From: Acidimicrobiia bacterium
Lineage (GTDB): Bacteria; Actinomycetota; Acidimicrobiia; Spongiisociales; SHLN01
Length of the DNA: 13,052 nt
NCBI GenBank assembly: GCA_030623545.1
Contig: JAUXLW010000018.1
Location: 1-13,052, forward strand
Reading direction: 5' to 3'
The notes beneath the pieces were generated by a model. That model saw only the letters and a program-made list of their open reading frames with translations, did not search any database and was not told where the DNA came from. The position numbers and the translations under genes are program-made. Shown here piece after piece: positions 6,176 through 11,720 of this stretch (position 1 is the stretch's first letter; every line of letters starts with the position of its first letter).

Positions 6176-6184
6176 TGTGGATAA
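6176..6184 (-). promoter_or_regulatory. Perfect DnaA box upstream of the merR promoter
   Basis: The minus strand reads TTATCCACA, the exact consensus DnaA box, 7 bp upstream of the -35 element. A near match to the TTGTCCACA type, TTGTCAACA with one mismatch, lies on the plus strand at 6162-6170 and overlaps the -35. The match is exact, but binding is inferred. Confidence 0.45.
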
Positions 6185-6205
6185 CTCGGGGAGAAGAGGC
6201 TCGGC

Positions 6206-6700
6206 TCAGGACTCGCCGGTGAAGTCCTCGGGTCGGACGGTGTCGAGAAATTCGCGGAACCTCTCGACTTCTGCTTCCTCGTCCTGGCCATCTCGGATCT
6301 CCACGCCTGCCTCTTCCAACACCTCCGGCGTGGCAAAGAGCAAGGCCTCAGTGCGTGCCGCCAGGGCAATGGCATCTGAGGGGCGGGCCGAAACCACCAC
6401 CTCACCTCCGTTGACGGCCAGGACCAGATCGGCGTAGTAGATACCCTCCCGCAGATCATTCACGACCACCCGCTCGACCCTGGCACCCAGCCCGTCGGTC
6501 AAATCCTTGAGGAGGTCATGAGTGAGGGGTCTCTGAGGTTCGACTCCCTCGAGAGCGAAGGCGATGGCGGTTGCCTCCACTGCACCAATCCAGATGGGGA
6601 GGTAACGATCGCCGCCAACCTCGCGCAGGAGAACTATCGGTTGGTTAGTCGGTAGCTCGATGCGCACTCCGACGAGTTCCAGCGGTATCCCGTAACTCAC
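6206..6700 (-). CDS. DUF151/BFN (bifunctional nuclease) domain protein, Rv1829-like
   Basis: The 164-residue protein carries the DUF151 signature: LPIWIGAVEATAIAFALEG (34-52), RPLTHDLL (57-64) and SARPSDAIALAART (104-117). A mainly acidic tail follows (136-164). The name comes from a plant homologue reported to have nuclease activity; the bacterial role is not established. In actinobacteria it sits reproducibly between two merR genes near garA, and the same is seen here apart from the inserted dac and hpt genes. The GTG at 6700 overlaps the hpt stop as GTGA, so translation is probably coupled. It is the last gene of its operon. No clear terminator is seen between it and the next promoter at 6140-6168. 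Confidence 0.88.
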   Translation of the reverse strand: MSYGIPLELVGVRIELPTNQPIVLLREVGGDRYLPIWIGAVEATAIAFALEGVEPQRPLTHDLLKDLTDGLGARVERVVVNDLREGIYYADLVLAVNGGEVVVSARPSDAIALAARTEALLFATPEVLEEAGVEIRDGQDEEAEVERFREFLDTVRPEDFTGES

Positions 6701-7281
6701 CCGGTCACCCTATCACTGGCGAATAGTTCTCTTGCGAGGACGTCGGGATCTTTGGTAAAGGCCTCGAAATCCAAGACAGCCCATAGCGACCGGACGTTAC
6801 GGTAGCGACCGGCGTAGTCGAGGCCATAGCCGACTAAGAACTCCTCCCCCACTTCAAACCCGCGATATTCGAGCGGGACCTCCAGTATTCGTCGCGGAGC
6901 CTTGTCTATCAAGGTGACAGTCCTCATAGACGCAACGTTGCGAGTGTGGAAGAGCTCAGTGAGGAACGAGTGCGTCAGGCCGGTGTCCACCAGGTCCTCG
7001 ACCAGCAGAACGTGTCGGTCTTCAAGGGAGACACTGGTATCCATGGCGATGCGTACCCGACCCCCTTCGCCGAAACGACTCACGGCGAGAAACTCCGCCT
7101 CATGGTTGACCGTCAGCTTTCGTACCAGGTCGGCCATGAATATCAGGGCCGCGTTGAGCACGCCGACCACCACCGGAGTCTTATCCGAATAGTCCCTGGA
7201 GATTTCAGCCGCCAGCTCTGCCACCCTGGCATCGATCTCTTCGGCCGTCACCACCTCGGTGAGGATGCCGTCTATTGCCAT
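6697..7281 (-). CDS. hpt: Hypoxanthine(-guanine) phosphoribosyltransferase
   Basis: The 194-residue cytoplasmic type-I phosphoribosyltransferase makes IMP or GMP from hypoxanthine or guanine and PRPP. Visible parts are VGVLNAALIFMADL (39-52), the PRPP loop VLLVEDLVDTGLT (91-103, acidic pair E95-D96), the purine-contacting Lys127 in LIDKAPRR, and VGYGLDYAGRYRN (150-162, D155). The flexible active-site loop is short and reads VSRFGEGGRVRI (67-78). The SSYG...S...G pattern of standard bacterial HPRTs is missing, so this is a divergent subgroup, and VLKG is VLNA. The start overlaps the carboxypeptidase gene by 10 bp and GAGGATGGTGG precedes it. Its usual neighbours tilS and ftsH are absent here. 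The transferase assignment is strong, the base specificity less so. Confidence 0.88.
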   Translation of the reverse strand: MAIDGILTEVVTAEEIDARVAELAAEISRDYSDKTPVVVGVLNAALIFMADLVRKLTVNHEAEFLAVSRFGEGGRVRIAMDTSVSLEDRHVLLVEDLVDTGLTHSFLTELFHTRNVASMRTVTLIDKAPRRILEVPLEYRGFEVGEEFLVGYGLDYAGRYRNVRSLWAVLDFEAFTKDPDVLARELFASDRVTG

Positions 7282-8165
7282 CTGCCACCATCCTCACGCC
7301 CCCACGTTTGTAGCAAGCCGAGGCGCCTTGCGTTAACCATCAGTGTTGCATGTTCCACCGGGGCTCCTTTTCTCGAGTTAAGCCTAAGCCCGGGCGAACC
7401 AAACACGCTAAACCCGTATTCGAGGAGGACACCGGCATCGCGGGTGGCGTTGGTTGCTCCCATTACAACAGCGTAGATGCGTCGCCCATCCCGCTCCGCT
7501 GCTGAGACCAGCACCTCGCCGGCGCCCCGCGTTTTCCCGGTTTTGACTCCGATGACTCCCGGCACCGTGGTTAGGAGCTCATTGGTGGATTCCCACTGCC
7601 GCTCGCGACCCGCCACCGGCTGCACCGTTACGGAGGGAGTAGCGGCCAACGCCGCGAACTCCGGGTGCCTCATTGCCTCGCGGCTCAAATGAAGGAGGTC
7701 TCGCGCGGTCGTGTACTGATCCGGCGCGTCAAAGCCATGTGGGTTGGAGTAGGAAGTGTTGGCCAGTCCCAGCTCCGTCGCCCGGTCGTTCATGGCGTCA
7801 ACGAACGCTTCAACGTCGCCGGAGACATACTCTGCCAGTGCCACTGCGGCATCGTTGGCCGATACCACCACCAGCCCCTCGAGGAGCTCGCCCACTGTCC
7901 AGGTTTGTCCCGTGACAAGGCCGATCTGTTTGAAGTTGGTTTGTTCGGCTCGGCGGCTAATGACCACCTCCTCGTCGGGACCGGTGTTTTCGATGGTCAA
8001 GAGTGCGGTCATCAGCTTGGTGGTTGAGGCCATCGGTCGAGGCTCGTCCGCATCGTGTGAGGCGATTGTCAGCTGCAGGCTCTCGTCGTACACGAGCCAG
8101 GACCCGGCAGATACCCATGGCGGTGGTGGAAGTGGGTGGCGAAGGTAAACGTGGGCGCGACTCAC
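7272..8165 (-). CDS. dac: D-alanyl-D-alanine carboxypeptidase (peptidase S11, PBP5-like)
   Basis: This penicillin-binding enzyme trims the terminal D-Ala of peptidoglycan stem peptides outside the membrane. Counted from GTG 8165 (297 residues), the three active-site motifs are STTK (S47, K50), SAN (102-104) and KTG (208-210). Further family blocks are ELLEGLVVVSANDAAVALAE and NPHGFD. There is no PBP5 C-terminal domain and no C-terminal membrane anchor. The GTG is the only canonical start after the upstream in-frame TAA, yet it leaves no signal peptide. The 15 codons between that TAA and the GTG encode a hydrophobic stretch that looks like one, so real translation probably starts earlier at a non-standard codon. 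The upstream TAA is the merR stop, in the same frame. The 3' end overlaps hpt by 10 bp. Confidence 0.88.
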   Translation of the reverse strand: MSRAHVYLRHPLPPPPWVSAGSWLVYDESLQLTIASHDADEPRPMASTTKLMTALLTIENTGPDEEVVISRRAEQTNFKQIGLVTGQTWTVGELLEGLVVVSANDAAVALAEYVSGDVEAFVDAMNDRATELGLANTSYSNPHGFDAPDQYTTARDLLHLSREAMRHPEFAALAATPSVTVQPVAGRERQWESTNELLTTVPGVIGVKTGKTRGAGEVLVSAAERDGRRIYAVVMGATNATRDAGVLLEYGFSVFGSPGLRLNSRKGAPVEHATLMVNARRLGLLQTWGREDGGRWQ

Positions 8166-8210
8166 CGGCTGGGGGAAGACCAGCCCGATCAGAAGGATGA
8201 AGACCGCCCT
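8166..8210 (-). other. In-frame signal-peptide-like extension of the carboxypeptidase without a canonical start codon
   Basis: Directly after the merR TAA (8213-8211), in the same frame as the carboxypeptidase, the codons read RAVFILLIGLVFPQP and continue VSRA-HVYL. This gives a basic n-region, a hydrophobic core FILLIGLVF and a plausible SRA cleavage site. No ATG, GTG or TTG is present. The first codon is AGG, one base from ATG, and GAGGAG lies 3 nt before it. Candidate starts are that AGG (if it is a base error), ATC 8198 or CTG 8192. TAA readthrough is another option. Confidence 0.6.
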
Positions 8211-8900
8211 TTACTCCTCGAGGTAACGACCCAGCTTTGCCCGCACAATGGCCTGCTGCATTTCGCCAATTGCCTGGGCGCAGTCGGCCAAAATCTCTGC
8301 CGCCCGGCGGCGGGTATCGGGGTTGCCGTGGCGTAACAGCGGAATCGTGAGCTGGTGCAACAGCTCACTGGACCTCTCGGCCCCCAGGCGCAGCGTGCGC
8401 AGATGCCGCGGCTCCAAACCGTTGCGCAGGAGCCGGGCCGCAGTTTGGGCAACCGTCAGGTCGTCGGCACCAAAGGCCTCCTCGCCGTCGGCGGTGGTCG
8501 GCTGAATCACACCGCTATCGATCAATATGTCGAGATCGGCCGGAGCCAACCCGGCGGCCCGACTCAGTTCGTTCCGGCTCATCTCAGTGGATCCGGAAGC
8601 GAAATAGGTTTCGGGAGGAGGGCCGCTCGGAGTGTCCACCGGAACCTCGCCTCGCTCCCAGGCATTGAGTTTGGACTTGATGACCTTCAGTGGCAGAAAA
8701 TGGTCCCGTTGCTGTTGAAGTATGTAGCGGACCCGGCTGATGTCGTCGGAGCTGAACTCCCGGTATCCGGACCGGCTCCGGCGCGGCTTGACCATGCCCT
8801 TCGTTTCCAGGAACCGCACCTTCGATACCGTGATTTCGGGAAACTCCGGCCGGAGAAAGTTGATTACCTCGCCGATGGTCCTGGCCTTCGGCTCAGCCAT
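8211..8900 (-). CDS. MerR-family transcriptional regulator (Rv1828-like)
   Basis: The 229-residue regulator starts with a winged helix-turn-helix, IGEVINFLRPEFPEITVSKV (9-28), then RFLETKGMVKPRRSRSGYRE (29-48). The dimer helix contains QRDHFLPLKVIKSKLNAWERG (64-84). The C-terminal half (about 105-229) has a second helical region, SRNELSRAAGLAPADLDILI, resembling another winged-helix unit. These features and the position directly after the FHA gene match mycobacterial Rv1828. No metal-binding Cys pair is present, so the signal is unknown. The ATG at 8900 overlaps the FHA stop by 8 bp. The gene ends in GAGGAGTAA, and that GAGGAG could serve as ribosome binding site for the carboxypeptidase extension. 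Confidence 0.9.
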   Translation of the reverse strand: MAEPKARTIGEVINFLRPEFPEITVSKVRFLETKGMVKPRRSRSGYREFSSDDISRVRYILQQQRDHFLPLKVIKSKLNAWERGEVPVDTPSGPPPETYFASGSTEMSRNELSRAAGLAPADLDILIDSGVIQPTTADGEEAFGADDLTVAQTAARLLRNGLEPRHLRTLRLGAERSSELLHQLTIPLLRHGNPDTRRRAAEILADCAQAIGEMQQAIVRAKLGRYLEE

Positions 8901-9303
8901 CGCCGTGAGCCAAGAGTAGGTGGTATTTGCCGATGATTATCTCGTCGCCGGGCTCCAGCGTGGCTTCATCGAGCCGAGCCCCTTTCACGTAAATCCCGTT
9001 GGTGGAGCCCACATCCTTGATCCGCGGGTTGCCTTCCCCCACCGTTACTTCGGCGTGGCGACGCGAAACGGTCACATCGTCGAGGAAAATGTCCTGGTCC
9101 GGGCCGCGACCGATGGTCGTGGTGCCGGGCTCGAGGACCCAGGTCATGCCGGCGCGGGGGCCCCGGCCGACCACGAGGGCGAAACCAACCACTCCCGGCA
9201 CATGGGCAGGTTGATTCAGCGCCGGTTGATGCTCTGGATCGACCGGCACGAAAGTAACGGTCGGATGTTGATCGACCGCCGGATCCTTGTTTTCACCCTC
9301 CAC
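8893..9303 (-). CDS. FHA-domain protein, GarA-like
   Basis: The 136-residue cytoplasmic protein has one forkhead-associated phosphothreonine-binding domain (about 58-128). The conserved loops are IGRGPDQDIFLDD (64-76), VSRRHAE (79-85) and DVGSTNGIYV (97-106), giving G65, R66, S80, H83 and N102. Domain order and context (after gcvH, before merR) match GarA/Rv1827. GarA binds and restrains 2-oxoglutarate and glutamate enzymes until kinases phosphorylate its N-terminal ETTSVF motif. Here the roughly 40-residue N-terminus lacks ETTSVF; the closest thing is PTVTFVP with Thr15 and Thr17. So GarA-type control is plausible but not shown. The start is GTG 9303 with no good Shine-Dalgarno. A small hairpin lies between it and gcvH. 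Confidence 0.88.
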   Translation of the reverse strand: MEGENKDPAVDQHPTVTFVPVDPEHQPALNQPAHVPGVVGFALVVGRGPRAGMTWVLEPGTTTIGRGPDQDIFLDDVTVSRRHAEVTVGEGNPRIKDVGSTNGIYVKGARLDEATLEPGDEIIIGKYHLLLAHGDG

Positions 9304-9324
9304 TTGCGACCATCGTAGTTGTCG

Positions 9325-9343
9325 GCAGCGACGTATTCGCTGC
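9325..9343. repeat. Intercistronic inverted repeat between gcvH and the FHA gene
   Basis: GCAGCGA (9325-9331) and TCGCTGC (9337-9343) make a perfect 7-bp stem with a 5-nt loop. It begins immediately after the gcvH TAG on the minus strand. No U-rich tract follows, so it is more likely an mRNA processing or stability element, or a weak attenuator, than a full terminator. Confidence 0.45.
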
Positions 9344-9724
9344 CTATTCGGTCAGCGTGCGGTAAGCAGCTCCGTCGATAAATCCGCTGCGGTCTGCGTC
9401 GGGGGCGGGCTCGAGTAGAAAAAACCACCCTGCACCGTAAGGGTCGATGTTGACGAGATCGGGACTGTCGGCAAGCGCCTCGTTGATTTCAACGATCGTC
9501 CCGGAAATTGGGGCGTAGATCTCAGATACCGACTTGGTCGACTCGACCTCGGCGACCCTTGATCCCGCCTCGACCATCCGTCCCGGCTCCGGCAAATCCA
9601 CGTAAACCACGTCACCAAGGGCATCCTGGGCGAAGTCGGTGATGCCGATCCTGAGTCTGCCGTCTTCCAGCTCTGCAATCCATTCGTGCTCGGCGGTGTA
9701 GTGCAGTTCGTCTGGAATGTTCAT
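9344..9724 (-). CDS. gcvH: Glycine cleavage system H protein
   Basis: The 126-residue protein carries the lipoyl arm that shuttles the aminomethyl group of glycine between GcvP, GcvT and the lipoamide dehydrogenase. The lipoylation motif is VESTKSVSEIYAPISG with Lys64 as modified residue. HEWI, GITDFAQDALGDVVYVDLPE and the NIDPYGAGWFF segment are all family-typical and the length is normal. The ATG at 9724 overlaps the pgsA stop as TGATG, with GGAG upstream. A GTG three bases earlier (9727) would only add one Met and cannot be excluded. Its partner gcvT is transcribed from the adjacent operon about 4.2 kb away. Proximity to the GarA-like gene is conserved in actinobacteria. Confidence 0.95.
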   Translation of the reverse strand: MNIPDELHYTAEHEWIAELEDGRLRIGITDFAQDALGDVVYVDLPEPGRMVEAGSRVAEVESTKSVSEIYAPISGTIVEINEALADSPDLVNIDPYGAGWFFLLEPAPDADRSGFIDGAAYRTLTE

Positions 9725-10275
9725 CACTCATTCTCCGGTTCTGGCGCCAATCTAGCTCTCAGGTCGCGCCCGTACTCCAGCATCACGTAGTAATAGAGGA
9801 ACAGGCCGGCCACTCCCACGGCGAACGCCGATCCTTCGAGCCACGCCCAGTCGTAGCCCTCTGCCCAGTAGAACCAGGTGACGGCGCTGTAGACCATGGC
9901 GGTTGCCAACTTTCCGATGCGGCGCACGTCGATGCGTCCCCCGCCGCGTCCGAGAACCACCAGGGCGGCCACTCCGACCAGCGCCTCCCGGATGATGATC
10001 AGAACTGCGAACCATGCCACCAGCACGTTGGCGACCCACCCGAAGATCACGGCCACCGCTATCGCGATCCGATCGGCCAGCGGATCGAGCAGTTTTCCTA
10101 GTTCGGAAACCTGGTCGAGACGGCGGGCCAGGTAGCCGTCTATCCAGTCGGTAGAAGCAATGACAAACAGAACCCAGCCGGCTAACGCCGGATCGTCTTT
10201 GCCGAACAAGACATAGAGAAACAAGGGGATCAAGGCCAGCCGCGCCGTCGAGATCAGGTTGGGGATGGTCAGCAC
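9724..10275 (-). CDS. pgsA: CDP-alcohol phosphatidyltransferase, phosphatidylglycerophosphate synthase-like
   Basis: The 183-residue integral membrane enzyme condenses CDP-diacylglycerol with an alcohol phosphate, most likely glycerol-3-phosphate. The complete catalytic signature D-x2-D-G-x2-A-R-x8-G-x3-D-x3-D is present: D43, D46, G47, A50, R51, G60, D64, D68. Hydrophobic segments flank it at about 12-24, 31-42, 70-108 and 124-167. N-terminal MLTIPNLISTARLALIP is the family's usual start. The GTG at 10275 has no visible Shine-Dalgarno. Another frame starting at ATG 10327 runs across this start but diverges from the catalytic frame. First gene of its operon by position; the stop overlaps gcvH by 1 bp. 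Some actinobacterial members use inositol phosphate, so substrate is inferred. Confidence 0.9.
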   Translation of the reverse strand: MLTIPNLISTARLALIPLFLYVLFGKDDPALAGWVLFVIASTDWIDGYLARRLDQVSELGKLLDPLADRIAIAVAVIFGWVANVLVAWFAVLIIIREALVGVAALVVLGRGGGRIDVRRIGKLATAMVYSAVTWFYWAEGYDWAWLEGSAFAVGVAGLFLYYYVMLEYGRDLRARLAPEPENE

Positions 10276-10327
10276 GGGGTGAGCGTAGCTGCCGCTCGAG
10301 AGCCGTCCGGGTGTCGGGCTCGCCCAT

Positions 10328-10363
10328 AGGGAAGGCCCGGGGGGTTAACCCCGGGCCTTCCCT
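10328..10363 (-). terminator. Strong hairpin after the surface-protein gene, likely a U-less terminator
   Basis: AGGGAAGGCCCGGGG (10328-10342) pairs perfectly with CCCCGGGCCTTCCCT (10349-10363) across the 6-nt loop GGTTAA. The hairpin starts 15 nt downstream of the LPSTG-gene stop and lies 52 bp before the pgsA start. It lacks a U-tract on the minus strand, as many actinobacterial terminators do. It probably separates the surface gene from the pgsA operon. Confidence 0.65.
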
Positions 10364-10378
10364 CTCGAAACGACGTCT

Positions 10379-11635
10379 TTAATCGACCTCGTACGCATTC
10401 ACCAGGTGCCATGGCGCCCGATTCCCTGGACGGACCAGGGCCAGGGTGAGGCCGCCGATGAGCAGGAGAACGAGTCCGGCGATGCCGAAGTCTGCCGCCT
10501 CGAGACCGGTCGACGGGAGCTGAGGAGCGAACCCGAAGTCGGCGATCAGTGAGCTCTGCCCATCAACCACCGTGATCGTGTACTTGCCGGCTGTCGTGAG
10601 CCCCGTGTTGTCGGGGGCGGTGCCGGTGTTAACAGTTACCTCGTAGGTTCCGGCAGTAAGGGCCGCGAACAGGTACTTGCCGGACGCGTTCGACACCAGG
10701 GTCGAGGACTCATTGGTCCCCGTATTGGTGAGCGTCACGGAGACACCGGCCAGGAGACCCTCGCCGGAGTCGAGAACCTGGTTCAAGTTCGAGTCCATCC
10801 ACACTGTGTCGCCGATGACGGCACTGGCGAGGACCTCAGCAATCGTGAACCCAAAATCGGCGTCGACGAAGTCTTCGCCCTCCGCCAGCGCGACGGTAAC
10901 ACCCGCCGGAGTGGTTAGATCGCTCCCGGCCGGGCCGGTAGCGGCATCAACCGCCACGTCATAGCTGCCGGCCTCGAGTCCCGCAAAGACATACGAACCG
11001 TCGGCGCCGGTGGTGGCGACGAGAGGGCTCGCACCTCCCGGACTGGTCAGCAGCACTGTGACCCCTTCAAGTCCGGACTCTGTGCCGTCTTGTACACCGT
11101 TGGCGTTGGTGTCGAACCAGACCGTGTCGCCTATCGATCCAGGGGTTGGCGCGATCGGGTTGAAGCGGGCGCACACGGCGACAATCGAATTGACGTTGTC
11201 CCCAATGGCGGCGTGGATCACGCGCATCGTGACTGCCTCGCCTGTGACTGACGCCGAGCTGTTGAAGATCAGCCAGTTCTGGTCTCCGGGAAGATCGGGG
11301 CTGATCCAACTCTTGAAAACTGTGTTGCCATCAGCATCGAGCAGTTGGAGGTACCACTGTTCGTTGATTTGATCCGACTGATCCACCAGCTTGGCGTCGT
11401 GGTCGTCGAAAGACACCATCGTCAGCGAGTAGTCCCCAGCCGGGATAGGCGTCACCAACGGCACTGTCACCTCGCCAGGACTGAACCCGGAGTTGGGGTT
11501 GAGGAGCAGAGCGCGAGGGCTGACCGAGTTGGTGTCGCTGCAAACATTGTTATCGGCAAGTGCCGCCGGAGCAGTAACCAGGGCCGTCAAGGCCAACGTT
11601 ACGACCAGCAGGCTGAGCCTACGAAAGGTTCCCAT
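10379..11635 (-). CDS. LPxTG-anchored surface protein with two SdrD B-like domains
   Basis: The 418-residue exported protein should be sortase-anchored to the cell wall. A signal peptide (1-27, cleavage after ALA) is followed by an unrecognised beta-rich domain (about 28-158) with one cysteine at each end (C32, C155), possibly a disulfide. Two SdrD B-like domains follow at about 166-263 and 273-369. Each opens with IGDTVW and an acidic loop (FDTNANGVQDGTESG; MDSNLNQVLDSGEG) that suggests calcium binding, then SYVFAGL or KYLFAAL. LPSTG is at 373-377, then a membrane segment (about 382-401) and a basic tail. The 16-residue tail is longer than usual. GGAGA lies upstream of the ATG at 11635. The gene is divergent from the Thr-stalk gene. 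Ligand or adhesive role is unknown. Confidence 0.88.
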   Translation of the reverse strand: MGTFRRLSLLVVTLALTALVTAPAALADNNVCSDTNSVSPRALLLNPNSGFSPGEVTVPLVTPIPAGDYSLTMVSFDDHDAKLVDQSDQINEQWYLQLLDADGNTVFKSWISPDLPGDQNWLIFNSSASVTGEAVTMRVIHAAIGDNVNSIVAVCARFNPIAPTPGSIGDTVWFDTNANGVQDGTESGLEGVTVLLTSPGGASPLVATTGADGSYVFAGLEAGSYDVAVDAATGPAGSDLTTPAGVTVALAEGEDFVDADFGFTIAEVLASAVIGDTVWMDSNLNQVLDSGEGLLAGVSVTLTNTGTNESSTLVSNASGKYLFAALTAGTYEVTVNTGTAPDNTGLTTAGKYTITVVDGQSSLIADFGFAPQLPSTGLEAADFGIAGLVLLLIGGLTLALVRPGNRAPWHLVNAYEVD

Positions 11636-11654
11636 TTCGTTCTCCGTTTATTGG

Positions 11655-11682
11655 TTAGCAATTGCGTCCAGAGACGCATAAT
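11655..11682 (+). promoter_or_regulatory. Possible promoter of the Thr-stalk membrane-protein gene
   Basis: TTAGCA (11655-11660), a 16-bp spacer and CATAAT (11677-11682) match four and five of six consensus positions. It lies inside the leader of the opposite gene, back to back with that gene's promoter. The two transcripts would therefore overlap or compete. Confidence 0.35.
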
Positions 11683-11683
11683 C

Positions 11684-11711
11684 AACTTATCTCACTCTCC
11701 GCGGTTGTCAA
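11684..11711 (-). promoter_or_regulatory. Promoter of the LPSTG surface-protein gene
   Basis: The minus strand reads TTGACA (11711-11706), a 16-bp spacer, then TAAGTT (11689-11684). This is a perfect -35 plus a TAnnnT -10. It gives a leader of about 40 nt with a GGAGA ribosome binding site. Confidence 0.55.
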
Positions 11712-11720
11712 CCGCTTAAG

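Noticed and set aside
6155..6184. Replication origin
   Set aside because: One perfect and one imperfect DnaA box without a cluster, AT-rich unwinding element or dnaA/dnaN neighbours is not enough for oriC.
6090..6205. Glycine riboswitch upstream of the gcvT operon
   Set aside because: The leader between the predicted start point and merR is only about 45 nt and contains a palindrome and ribosome binding site, too short for a glycine aptamer. None was seen before pgsA/gcvH either.
9752..10327. Frame from ATG 10327 overlapping pgsA, beginning MGEPDTRTALERQLRS
   Set aside because: The first residues look protein-like and could hint at a frameshifted N-terminal extension of pgsA, but the rest is an Arg/Gly-rich shadow of the catalytic frame and no ribosome binding site precedes it.
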